From positions 1-64,000 of the forward strand of contig JANBRJ010000080.1 in the NCBI GenBank assembly GCA_027577595.1: DNA of 64,000 nt, given 5' to 3'. Numbering within the stretch: the first letter of the stretch is position 1; each line of letters opens with the position of its first letter. Both the position numbers and the translations under genes were made by a program. The notes under the pieces are model-generated. The model saw nothing but the letters and a program-made list of their open reading frames with translations, searched no databases and had not been told where the DNA came from. Shown piece by piece: positions 10,434 through 20,103 of the stretch. This DNA is from Coemansia sp. RSA 487. Taxonomy: Eukaryota; Kickxellomycota; Kickxellomycetes; Kickxellales; Kickxellaceae.

Positions 10434-12516
10434 GGTTGATGCGTCTCGATGCTCTTGCTGAACAGTATTTACAGGATAGAAGAGCAATCGATTGAAGGAA
10501 ACAAGGAAAATAAAGTCTTGGTACAGAATGTATTTATCTCGCGAAATTGTTTTCGTAGTATTTAATAGCGGCGCCAAAAGAAATATAAACAAGTGTAGAC
10601 AATAAAGGACGAATGAATGGATGCAGATATCTTTTTTTGTTTTTTTGCTCAGCAAAATTAATCGACAGAAAATGTAAATTGAAAAACAGACCCGCGTATC
10701 TGGTAACTAGCAGATACAATGAATGTAACGAAAGGGGAAATAGGGCGATTCCTAAAGTTATTTGAAAATATACAATAAAATGGTGAATTGATGAAATCTT
10801 CCAGATATCAGCTTTTGGAAGGCAGTGGCCAGAGCACCTGGCTTTTATAAACCAGAATTCGGTAAATATACCATCGTCCACTTTTATTGCAATGGTGCTT
10901 ACAATACACGAATGCACCACAAGCTGCAACCAGCATCGGCTGCAAAAATAAATCTGCAGAAAAAAAGGCTGCAGCTGGTCACCAAGACAAAATAGGGCCC
11001 TTTCTTCGTGTATGAAAACGCGTGCAGGAAATTGCGTATGGCCCAAAGAAAAAAAATCAACAATAACAAGCTCTCCATGTCATTTGCAGTACCTTGTTTT
11101 TCTCTCTCGCTGCATTGGTCAGCAAGGTAAAAAAAAGCCTGCATTTCTATGTTTGGAATATTACGCAAAAAACAATGACAGGCACAAAGATATGCACACT
11201 GGACACGCGTGTTTCAAAGGTCCTTTTTTGTTTGCCTTGATGCATGAGAAAAAACGATTTCCCTGAATATTACCAGCGACATAAACTGCTGCACGAAGCC
11301 AAAGTTCTGTTTGGGAAAGATCTGGAAAGTGAGAGACAAACAATGCGTGCATCCATTTTTGTTTTCAAAAAAAACAGCGCTTGTGAAAAAAATTCTACCC
11401 ACTCGATGAGCGATTGACGGCCGTCCTCTTTCGGCGCCAAGCAAGCAGCCTTGCACTTGTTTTTGGGGAGACCATGACAAACAGGATAGATTCCAAGGGA
11501 AAACCAATTACGGCATTTTTGGCATCTTTCCTCATCACCCAGTGTTGGCGTTGTCTATCTTCAGTGCGAAAACAGAATCATACAAATGACTGCGCTGTAG
11601 ATCCTGTCAATGATGGTTTTTCGCTGTTTCTTTTTTCTTTAACCAGACCGTTAAAACTCTGAAGTGCATTAGTGACTCTAGATGTTCTATATTTATCTCC
11701 AGCAGCAGCGATTGATGCCACAGCAAAAAAACAAAACACACGTACCAAAAAACTGTCTGGTAATATGAAAACTAAAAATAGATTTAGGTGTGCATGTGTT
11801 ATTAATCAAACCATATGAAAGATGTATTCCTCTCAAACTTGAGACTAAAGGTGTGCTTAATTTAGAACAGATAGCAATTACTCTGCATATCTCGGTCTGT
11901 CGACTGCAAACGAAATTGCGATGATAGGGGAACCAGCCTTTTTACGCAAATTCCAAGCAAAATACAAACCGTAAACAAATCGCCAATTCTAAAAATAGAA
12001 TATGCATAAACATGCATATGCGAATCATCTACCTAAGCTTTCATAGATGTATTTTTCTTATTTTAGAAAAGGAAACAGGGCAAAAGTGTTGTTGTGGATC
12101 TGAAAAGTTTAAAAATAGCTCATCCCTTACTGGATCCTTTAGTTTGGCGCAAAAACATTCATGATACCACGTATTCGGAGGTTTTCAGCATAGATCCACG
12201 GGAGCGTGTGTCGGAGAAAAGTGCGGCGACCGTGTTTATAAATAGATTAAGGTTTTTGTTGTTCTTATTTATGTGTAGTGTTTCTACAATGCCAAATATC
12301 TAAAAATGGAATAGTGTTCATTACTTTATTACAGCTACAGGCTGTTATAAAAATAGAATTTGTGCAAGCTACATTTAAGAAAAACAAATAAAAACAACCG
12401 AGAAAATAGTGAAAAGGTAATGTACGTGTTGCAATTGCCGAAGAATGTGATAAAAATACATGGCAACACAAAAATAGATAGAGCGAACAAAGTCAAACTA
12501 TGCTGAAGAGCTCGTG
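10434..12516. other. Long AT-rich region upstream of homeodomain gene 1
   Basis: About 2.1 kb with no convincing gene. It carries a minus-strand TATA box (10842-10849) and a short inverted repeat at 12001-12018 (tatgcat, 4-nt spacer, atgcata). The reading frames present are short, out of keeping with neighbouring codon use, and show no domain. Confidence 0.6.
10842..10849 (-). promoter_or_regulatory. TATA box of homeodomain gene 1
   Basis: Minus strand reads TATAAAAG, 410 bp before the ATG, implying a 5' leader of roughly 380 nt if used. Confidence 0.4.
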
Positions 12517-13911
12517 CTAGAAGAGGTTGTCGCGGAATCTCCACATCTTGACGCCATCCACGTCAATGTTTGACATGTCTCTGAACCTGTGCACGGCAAA
12601 CCAATTTCGCACTTGTCTGTTGCTGAGTCCAAGGCGTTTGCACAGGTCAGCCACCATGCTTACATCTGGGAAGGGGTTGCTGTGGATATCTCTAAGAGTC
12701 TTTCTTAGCTCGGCCTGCGCATGAGGAGTAAAGGTTGGTGATGCCTTGTCAGGTTCGCGATTGCGCTTTCCAATGCTTCTATGCTTGCACGAAGCTCGCT
12801 TCTTTTTTACAGCAAGTTTGCTGTGCCTTTCGTTTGAGAATGCATCCGCGGTCTCCCGGATCCAGATTTCATGTTTCTCTTCAACAACACTTGTATTTTT
12901 ATCGTGTAATGCTAATGGCGCCTGTGCAGTACTGCCCGTTGGAACTGCCGCGTATTCTACAGTTTGACATCTAGCGATTGGTGAGCTGATGCTGCTGTTG
13001 ATTGTGCTATTAGATATTGTGCTATTTGGTGCGAATTGGATCGTCTCTTGAACACAACTGCTTGCAGATACAGGGAATGCCTGCGTCGGCGATCCTGGAA
13101 ATATAAGACTATTAAGAGTGCTCAGAATCAAGTTGCAGTCATTATCTGGCAACAGTGCTGCAGCAGCAGCGATGACGGCTGCATCCCGCTCTTCGTGCAT
13201 ATATGAAGGTATCTGCATATATTCTTGGCTGTTCGTCAGGGATTGAATACCTTGCACGTTTTGTTTATCAGACAGGAGAGAGCTCCACAAGTCAGGCTCT
13301 GGCTGCTGTTGGTGCGCCTGCCCCTGATAGTCCGCTTGTACGCTGTGCATGCTGTCATTGCTGCTATCATTGCCATGGTAAACAATGCTGCTGTTGACAA
13401 GCCCGGCTTTACGCATTGCGTGGTTGTCGTTTGCGCTAAACAATGGTCCTGCTATTGCCGCCCTCTCTTGCAGCCACTGAAACTCGCCCACAGGACGCCT
13501 TCGGCCGCTCACTTTAATTTCCTGCGGCCAAAAGACCCCGCCATCCGCCCCCTCATCCATACTTGGAAGGCTGTGATATCCGGCAGTTGCATGGCAGCTA
13601 TGCACGTTTTCGACAGACTGGATGTTGTTGTTTGATAGGATTGTCGGCATTGCATTGAGCAGGTTTTGGTATCCCAATTCTTGAAACGCAAAGGACTGAG
13701 GCAGCTGACTGCGCTGTAATTGATGTATCTCTTGCACAGATTGCCCATGCGACGGTTGTTGCTGTCTATTATCGGAGCTACATTGGTATGTATCTGCTGG
13801 ACAAGCTAAAGAGCTGGGTTCATAGTTAGCGTGTTGCTGCCCGTCGAAGGAGGGCAGTGTTTGAATGCCTTGGAGGAACAATGGGTTAAAGAAAGAAGGG
13901 TTAAGCTCCAT
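12517..13911 (-). CDS. Divergent TALE-like homeodomain protein 2 (Asn51 replaced)
   Basis: A 464-aa protein with a long Gln/Ser/Asn-rich N-terminal region, a basic patch (KKKRASCKHRSIGKRNREPDK) and a C-terminal homeodomain-like fold: LRKTLRDIHSNPFPDV, LCKRLGLSNRQVRNWF. The 33-residue Trp-equivalent spacing and the NPFP loop mark it as TALE-like. Helix 3 reads WFAVHRFRD, so the normally invariant Asn51 is Val (residue 440) while Arg53 and Arg55 are kept. The C-terminus, VDGVKMWRFRDNLF, resembles the post-homeodomain module of genes 1 and 3. The start is the first ATG of the frame, 47 bp after a minus-strand TATA-like sequence. DNA binding may be altered or lost; this is inference. Confidence 0.8.
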   Translation of the reverse strand: MELNPSFFNPLFLQGIQTLPSFDGQQHANYEPSSLACPADTYQCSSDNRQQQPSHGQSVQEIHQLQRSQLPQSFAFQELGYQNLLNAMPTILSNNNIQSVENVHSCHATAGYHSLPSMDEGADGGVFWPQEIKVSGRRRPVGEFQWLQERAAIAGPLFSANDNHAMRKAGLVNSSIVYHGNDSSNDSMHSVQADYQGQAHQQQPEPDLWSSLLSDKQNVQGIQSLTNSQEYMQIPSYMHEERDAAVIAAAAALLPDNDCNLILSTLNSLIFPGSPTQAFPVSASSCVQETIQFAPNSTISNSTINSSISSPIARCQTVEYAAVPTGSTAQAPLALHDKNTSVVEEKHEIWIRETADAFSNERHSKLAVKKKRASCKHRSIGKRNREPDKASPTFTPHAQAELRKTLRDIHSNPFPDVSMVADLCKRLGLSNRQVRNWFAVHRFRDMSNIDVDGVKMWRFRDNLF

Positions 13912-16266
13912 TAACGTAAACAGAAAGCCAAAACGTTATAAAGCAGCGGGCCTCCAGTTATATACCTTTTGGGAGGGGTCTGAAAAGGGGGAGCGTCAGG
14001 GTTACAATTGTTCACAGGAAAGTGCAAGAGGCTTTGGGGTCCCAAGAAATAGAGAATGCTATTCAGGTGGTGAGGAAGGAAAAAAGGTAAGATACAAGTC
14101 GTGTTTATTGACGAGGAAGAACCTTCGGTTAGTCCTTTTATACGTGTGCAACCGGTGAAGGAGGTTTTTTAGATTCATTTTCGCACTGATGCCTTTTCCG
14201 CCCGTACTCACGATTATTCACTCACGATTATTCCTACAGAATGCTTAAAATGCGCATTGCATATCCCAACAAATTTCTTGTGCCCTTGTCTCCCGATAAA
14301 TGAACAGCCGCTACTTGCCATTACACCCGATGTCCGCTTATTCAGTCACTGCTGTGCTGCAGTCATTATATGTATTGAAATTTTTCTTGTCTTGTAAGAG
14401 GCTGATTGCATCTTGAAAGCTTTAACCTCTGAAAATCAATGCTCGCTTTGCAACATCCAGACTGGTCATTCCTCAAAAATCATTAACGGCAAGGTCTGAA
14501 ATTTTATAGACAACAAGCAATTTCAGCCTTCTCCAACGATGGCGTGGCAGATAAGGCTAAAAAGAAGTCCGTGCATTTCCAAAGAGAAACCGCTGTCGCC
14601 ATGTTAGGAAGGGGGATCGAGTCATGAGAACCAAATGTCTTGTGCAAAATGGCCGTAAAGAAGGGGGTTAGAGTGAACGCAGACGATACACATACGTGTA
14701 GTTTTGTCCTCCGAAAACAAGGGTCGGAGGAAATAATGGACAATTGCGCACTGCACATGGCCGCCTTTCCAAGTTTCGATTGGAATGAGCGACCACAATC
14801 ATGCTTCCTTCAATGATTCCGCCTTGCTTTTGCATGTATACAGAAACATCAAATGCACAACGACGTTATCCCTCCTGCTATTAATCACTGTCAAAAAATT
14901 GAGCCGCTATTGCACAAATTCTTCTAATGGCCGTGCATAAAATGAACATGCGAACACGATGAACACACGCGTATCCGTTTGCAGTCGGCCACTTATGCGT
15001 GGCTGCTTTGTTTTTTCTCCACTTTCTGGAGCATGCACACTGACGAAACCAAAAGAACCAGTCAATCGCTGCTTGTCTATTCCTTCCATTTGCAAATGCG
15101 CGCATATATTACACAACTTTAATTCATGTAAAGGAAAAGGGACAAAACATAAAGGCACAACTTGATATCCATGCTTTCACTTTCTTGGAACAGTGTGAGA
15201 GCATTATGTCTATGGAATGTAAAGTAACGATTTTTTATAGTGGCCTTTCTTGCTCTGCAATAAAAACAAACATATTTTGCTCGTTGATATTTAATTCTTA
15301 AAAATGGTCAACATATCTATAACTTTTGACCATAGCGAGGCATTTTAGCCAAATCGCCACCATCTACCAGTGTGAGCAACATAATCCTAATGTTTTTCTT
15401 GCAGACCAAAAACTCAGTACAATATAAAACACGAGATGCTCATGTTTGAAATTCAATGCAGCCTCCGCAGTAAAACAAAGCACAACAACGATCGTGCCAA
15501 TTATGACAATAAGATTATTCTTTCAAGCAAAACAAATGTAAAGAAAACTGGAAAGGTGTCAATCTATCGGGACTCATCATCAATATATGCGCTCCAATAT
15601 CTTTCTTCCCATCTTTAACAGGGGTAGTACAAATGTTGGAAAACAGGCACTCTTTTATTTGCAATAAATGCACAAACAAACAATGCTTGCATTGTAGAAC
15701 AATCCCAATCTTTTTCAACATAAAAATAACGGGGATGTTCCGCGTTAACGTTTATCCAATGCACATATCCTGCCACCTGCAGCTTTGTCAAGAGCTGTTC
15801 TGTCACATGGCATAGTTAAAAACCTTTTTCTTTATGCGTTAATTGCATTTTGACATTATAATCTCGCTTGGCCAGTTAAAATTAATTCTTAAAGCAGGTT
15901 GATGTTTGTCCAGGCAATGGTTTTTTGATAAAATAATACTGCTTTCAGTTATAAAAGGTGGCGAGTTCTTAAACGTCAGCACCATTATTGTAGGTCAACT
16001 TTCCTTGCAAAGTTTCCAAGAAATGAAAAAGTATGTATGTGCCATACAACATTCTTTTATTTATTCCAAACCAGCGACGGCTACACGGTCTGAAACCCAT
16101 TTGACTTGTCAGAAAAACACTCTTTACTCTAAAGATCGTACGTAGATAAATACTATTGTCTAAAATATAAAATAAAAAAACACATATACAACATTGTCAA
16201 GTTGTGATGATCTTGATTGCGCCAACACAATACAACACAAGGAATATATATTGTTATCCAGCGATT
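13912..16266. other. Gene-poor AT-rich region upstream of homeodomain gene 2
   Basis: About 2.4 kb. I see no credible coding gene; reading frames of 60-84 codons on either strand have no domain or family resemblance. The part next to gene 2 (13958-13964) looks like its core promoter. Confidence 0.55.
13958..13964 (-). promoter_or_regulatory. TATA-like box of homeodomain gene 2
   Basis: Minus strand reads TATATAA, 47 bp before the ATG at 13911. The third homeodomain gene has a TATATA at nearly the same distance. Confidence 0.4.
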
Positions 16267-16602
16267 CTATGCCATTTCAATGTCATCTCTGCGCAGCCTC
16301 CGTCTTGGAGGCTCTATATCCATCAAGTCAAAAGACTCGAGCATACGTTTTCCTCTTGGTGTCCCGTGCTCGTTCCTTGATGTTGAGCCACGTGGAAGGT
16401 CACGGCATTGATCACCACTATCATTGCTAGCAATGCTATCCATTTGGCCGTTTCCCGTATTATTGCCGCCGTCTTCACATTCGAGCTCGGCGCTGTTATC
16501 GGGCTCGCCATCGCCACTACAATTCCTGCAGCTATTGCCGCTATGCTGCAATAAATTCGCCGCGGTCGGAATGGACTGGGATCGATTAGAAAGATCCGTA
16601 CC
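16267..16602 (-). CDS. Possible 3' exon of the HAPSTR1-like gene, or small separate ORF
   Basis: An open frame of 111 codons without ATG near its start, beginning directly after a splice-acceptor-like TATTTATAG and ending in TAG. Its sequence is acidic/Asn/Ser-rich and then strongly basic: GTPRGKRMLESFDLMDIE followed by PPRRRLRRDDIEMA. Animal HAPSTR1 also ends in a short basic tail after an acidic stretch, and this frame lies downstream on the same strand as the HAPSTR1-like ORF, so it may be its last exon. No donor was found that is both strong and in matching phase: GTACGC after the ACAG near 17206 is out of phase, and GTGAAC within the ORF is in phase but weak. It could also be non-coding. 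Confidence 0.35.
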   Translation of the reverse strand, partial: GTDLSNRSQSIPTAANLLQHSGNSCRNCSGDGEPDNSAELECEDGGNNTGNGQMDSIASNDSGDQCRDLPRGSTSRNEHGTPRGKRMLESFDLMDIEPPRRRLRRDDIEMA

Positions 16603-17174
16603 CTATAAATACATATATTCAACGAAAGACGGCGATGTACACACAATATTAGCGTCTGAATAGTATAGATTGGCGACAGTGCCGGAATATTTGGCGATTT
16701 CAATGTTGCTTTCCCACATATACATTTTTTTTACAATGTAGGCTGTCGTTTTTAACATTCTGGCTTTTCATACCTTTATGCACATTTCGGAATTCGTTGG
16801 CGCTGCTTGTAAATGCTGCTCTTGGAGTGCTTCGCTTTCAAAAGTATCTTTTAAACGCGAGCTGTGGTCTATTTATCATTAGATTAACAAATAATCAATT
16901 CACGTTAAAAAAAAGAAATATAGGAATTAGTAACTGTTGCACAATTAATATTAAAAACATGTGTATAGCAAAGAGCAATCTCAAAGGATAGACAGAGTAT
17001 TGAAACACGTAAACACGTCACAATGGGAACAAAACTCTGATTCAAAGAAAACTATGCACCAAAAAGGACAGGACAGATTTTGTTTAGAAAGTATTATTCC
17101 TGCTTATTCTCATCACATTCTTTGATAGACAAGAGAGATGAATTCCTCCCTAAAACAAAATGATGCACAGGAAT
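16603..17174. other. Region between HAPSTR1-like ORF and its possible 3' exon
   Basis: About 570 bp, AT-rich, either 3' flank or an intron of the HAPSTR1-like gene. No further coding segment is evident. Confidence 0.4.
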
Positions 17175-17675
17175 TCATTTGAAATAACGAAACCCATTCT
17201 GCGTACCTGTGACTTGATGGTTCGGTTGGAAGTTGCTTTGTGTGTATTCAGCCACAGACGACGCCCGGCTTTCAGGATGTCCCATCCGAGAAAACCCAGG
17301 TGATGGCGTGTTCACTTCTGACGCACTGTGATGCTGCGCTATGTGTTTTCGCCGTGCAAACTCTCGCAGCCGCTGTATCACCAGCTGTTGTCCTTCTGCG
17401 TTCAACTCGCTACCTCCATTCTGGTTCTCCGAGGCAATATACTCGCACATATCGCTGTAGCATTGCTCATATCCTGCTTTGAATGCATTGCTCCCAATCT
17501 CGCTTGCCTCTTTATAGAGTTGTGTGACGTTTGCTGCTGTTGCACGAAACAATGACGCTAGTTCTTTGTCATATGCAACCTTTCCTTCCGCATTGTTCGG
17601 AGTGGCTGTCGAATATGAATTTGGTGATGCTGGTGTAGAATAAGACTGTGTTCCATGGCTGTTCGAGTTGTACAT
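17175..17675 (-). CDS. HAPSTR1-like (DUF4588/C16orf72 family) protein
   Basis: A 166-aa protein whose core, ELASLFRATAANVTQLYKE followed by GSNAFKAGYEQCYSDMCEYI, matches the helical segment of human HAPSTR1 (AATAVTNLYKESVDTHQRSF, GYQRRNKDVLAWV). In animals HAPSTR1 works with the ubiquitin ligase HUWE1 in stress signalling; the fungal role is unknown. The N-terminal 30 residues are Ser/Asn/Thr-rich and the C-terminal third is disordered. A splice-donor-like GTACGC occurs 12 codons before the stop, so the last residues may be intron read-through, with the true C-terminus in the frame at 16267-16602. Divergent from BLOC1S2 over 466 bp. Assignment rests on remembered similarity over about 60 residues. 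Confidence 0.65.
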   Translation of the reverse strand: MYNSNSHGTQSYSTPASPNSYSTATPNNAEGKVAYDKELASLFRATAANVTQLYKEASEIGSNAFKAGYEQCYSDMCEYIASENQNGGSELNAEGQQLVIQRLREFARRKHIAQHHSASEVNTPSPGFSRMGHPESRASSVAEYTQSNFQPNHQVTGTQNGFRYFK

Positions 17676-18141
17676 TGTATGCCCTTAACAAAGGAAAAAG
17701 GCGACACTCTGGTGTCTAGAGTTAATAAAGCAAGTAATAATTGTTAGGAGGGCAGTATAGTGAATTTACATGAGTAATAAAGATGCTCTTCAAGAAATAA
17801 AGAACGAAGCCATACAGTTCAAGTTGAACTTTTCTCGCAATTGCACATTTTTGGCTCGTTTTTTGTGAAGAAAAATAAATTAAATACGCCCTGATTGCGG
17901 TTGATAAATCAGATCAACCAATTCTCTGGTGCTGTCTCCCATACCAATAAGGAATGATATAGCACAAACTATTATTTGCATTAAAAGAACTTGGCGTCGC
18001 TTGGAAGAAAAAAGAAATAGCCAAACTAGCCAATTTTGCAGCTTTTAATTTTTATTTATTTAGTACACTAATATTATCTGTAACATTAGCATTGTGTCCA
18101 CTACTGTAAACACTTGTATTTTTTACACCTAGGTGAATACC
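17676..18141. other. Divergent promoter, HAPSTR1-like / BLOC1S2
   Basis: AT-rich 466-bp gap. A good splice-acceptor-like sequence (pyrimidine tract then ACCTAG) ends at 18132, ten bases before the BLOC1S2 ATG, so a 5'-UTR intron or small upstream exon for BLOC1S2 cannot be excluded. Confidence 0.4.
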
Positions 18142-18669
18142 ATGTCTAAGGAATTATCGAGAGACGACAATGATAATAATAGCAGCTCTGGTCCTAACAT
18201 TGAGACCTACAAAGGGATGAATAGCACTGTTAGTGATTTTACTAGATCAGTTCACGCAGAAGTAGCAACAGCGACAACAGCGACAACAAAAACAACGAAT
18301 CTCGATGAGCCTGCTTTGTCGCCGGGCAGTCGTGGCGGTGACACTGATTCAATAGATGCTGCGTCACGTAAAGCCTTCGGAAGCGTTGCGTTGTTTTTAC
18401 AGTCAGAACTAGAAGCATCTGGGAGTGAGCTTAGCTTGCTTGAGAAACTAAACGACGCGTCGATAACTAAATATGAAGAGTTGTCGTGTCAGGCACAGGA
18501 CATGCTGGTACATGGCTACAAAATCAAACAGACGTACAATGAAATGGAAGCTCAAATGGCTGAGGTAGATAGCCTAGTTGCATCAATCGATAGTCTTGAG
18601 CAAGTATCTCAGGAATTGGATAGATACTCTCAGCAACTGGAAGCAAAGTTCCAGAACTTGCTTAGATAA
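18142..18669 (+). CDS. BLOC1S2: BLOC-1 / BORC subunit 2 homologue
   Basis: A small coiled-coil subunit shared in animals by BLOC-1 and BORC, complexes that act on endosome and lysosome biogenesis and positioning. The 175-aa product has a Thr/Ser/Asn-rich N-terminus (to about residue 75) followed by a continuous helical region: FGSVALFLQSELEASGSELS, LLEKLNDASITKYEEL, and a coiled coil ending VSQELDRYSQQLEAKFQNLL. This ending parallels human BLOC1S2 (LDAYSKKLEAKYKKLE). The first ATG is used; a GTG three codons earlier follows a splice-acceptor-like sequence. Animal homologues are about 142 aa, and the difference lies in the N-terminal tail. Confidence 0.85.
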   Translation: MSKELSRDDNDNNSSSGPNIETYKGMNSTVSDFTRSVHAEVATATTATTKTTNLDEPALSPGSRGGDTDSIDAASRKAFGSVALFLQSELEASGSELSLLEKLNDASITKYEELSCQAQDMLVHGYKIKQTYNEMEAQMAEVDSLVASIDSLEQVSQELDRYSQQLEAKFQNLLR

Positions 18670-19062
18670 AAAGATTAACTCTGGGCTTGACTTTTTTTTA
18701 CAAATATAATGCAGAGGTAAAGATTTTTGAATATTAACCATTTGAATAGTTACATTCCACACTTATAAGACTGGAGGTCGTTGTAATCAATGACTAATAC
18801 AAAAATGGTCTGTTCGAATCAGTAAGAGATCAATCGACTGTTACAACGACGACGGATCAATCGCATGCTCGGCTGAATAAACCATTGCACTCGTAATACG
18901 AGCCAGGCGAAACAGCCAATTTGCTATGTATATAAACGCAGCCGATTTCCTTGGTCAAGTCTTGCTTCCTACATTATCCACACAACCATAGAACATAGAA
19001 CATAGAACATAGAGCATAGACATACAAAACTATCATATAGACCACAGACACTTCGAAACAAA
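18670..19062 (+). promoter_or_regulatory. Promoter of the secreted Gly/Tyr-rich protein gene
   Basis: A compact, well-formed promoter. There are two direct repeats of gatcaatcg (18828-18836 and 18855-18863), a 10-bp inverted repeat (18777-18786 with 18841-18850), CCAAT at 18916-18920, TATATAAA at 18929-18936, and then five tandem 7-mers catagaa/g/c (18987-19021) in the expected 5' leader, ending before the ATG at 19063. This suggests strong regulated transcription; which factors bind is unknown. Confidence 0.6.
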
Positions 19063-19443
19063 ATGGCTCGCATCATCTCTGTCGCTTCAATTGCTGCTCT
19101 CCTCTCGTCCGGTGCACTCGCATCGCCGGTTGCTGGCTCTGACGCATGTGCTCATCCCAGCCATGCCCATATCGCGAGGCGTGGCTTTGGATCTGGCTAC
19201 GGCACTGGCTTTGGACCCGGCTACGGCACTGGCTTTGGACCCGGCTACGGCACTGGCTATGGAACTGGTTACGGTGGCGGGTTTGGCTTTGGCTTCCCGT
19301 TTGCATCGAGCTTTACCAACGCGCTTGACACAAACTTTAACGCTGCCAACTTCAACGACGACACTCTTTACGTCAACAACAAGGATGCAAATACCGTCAA
19401 CAGCAACCTCAACACCTTCACCAATGCCAACACCATTGTATAA
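19063..19443 (+). CDS. Small secreted Gly/Tyr/Phe-rich repeat protein
   Basis: A 126-aa protein with a classical signal peptide (residues 1-20, hydrophobic VASIAALLSSGALA with probable cleavage before SPV). A short propeptide-like stretch follows, ending in the dibasic IARR at 37-40, a likely Kex2 site. Residues 41-80 are a low-complexity repeat, GYGTGFGP units encoded by a 24-bp tandem DNA repeat (19195 onward), and end FGFGFPF. The C-terminal 45 residues are Asn/Thr-rich without Cys. I do not recognise a family; it may be a cell-wall or matrix protein or an aggregating secreted peptide. The promoter has CCAAT, TATA and leader repeats, so high expression is plausible. It converges with the Zn2Cys6 gene. 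Confidence 0.75.
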   Translation: MARIISVASIAALLSSGALASPVAGSDACAHPSHAHIARRGFGSGYGTGFGPGYGTGFGPGYGTGYGTGYGGGFGFGFPFASSFTNALDTNFNAANFNDDTLYVNNKDANTVNSNLNTFTNANTIV

Positions 19444-20103
19444 GCTTTTATAGACTCATTTTTATAGACCACTATAGAGAATAGACAAGACACATAACCT
19501 AGAATTCAAAGAGCACGGATAGTCCTACACTATTTGGGAGGAAGAGAGGTTTGTGAAAGTCGAGTGTTTTCCAACTGCTTGTGAGAGAAAGCATTGTTTG
19601 CAGCAGCCAATATAAAATATAATAACAGCAGAAGAAAATGAAACCATGATGAGTGTTAGTAAAAATAGTCCATCAGAAACACACAGAAAGAAACAACAGC
19701 AAGCATCATTCAGTCACAAGCGCAATGAATGCAAAAAGAGTAAGAGCATACTTGCAATGTAGAGGTGAAGTCTCCTGGATGCCACCACCTTACCACTGCC
19801 TAACGACAGTGAAAGTACCCGCACGCCGATGTGGGAGTGCAATGACAACCAGATGGTGGGCAAGACACATACAGTCGGGAATAATGCACCCTGTCGTACG
19901 TATCAATGAAACAATGGCTAAGATGGAATTCGCACCTATTCATATGGGTATCAGATACGCTAGCTCTTGATAGTCAATTTAGAAAGCTATTTTCACCATT
20001 TTATCGTATGGAATTTTATACTCATTATCTCCTGATCCAAGATTCGTTAACCAAATACAGTACAGGAGGTTGTATTTACACAAACCTCCCTCAATAAAAA
20101 GTG
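19444..20103. other. Intergenic, convergent 3' ends
   Basis: About 660 bp of AT-rich sequence between the secreted-protein gene and the Zn2Cys6 gene; nothing recognisable beyond 3' flanks. Confidence 0.5.

Noticed and set aside
14504-14758. 84-codon minus-strand ORF in the gene-poor region upstream of homeodomain gene 2
   Set aside because: No domain, no codon bias, no promoter; consistent with chance in 2.4 kb of AT-rich DNA.
18800-18865. tRNA-like segment with a B-box-like tgttcgaatcag
   Set aside because: No matching A box, acceptor stem or anticodon arm could be folded.
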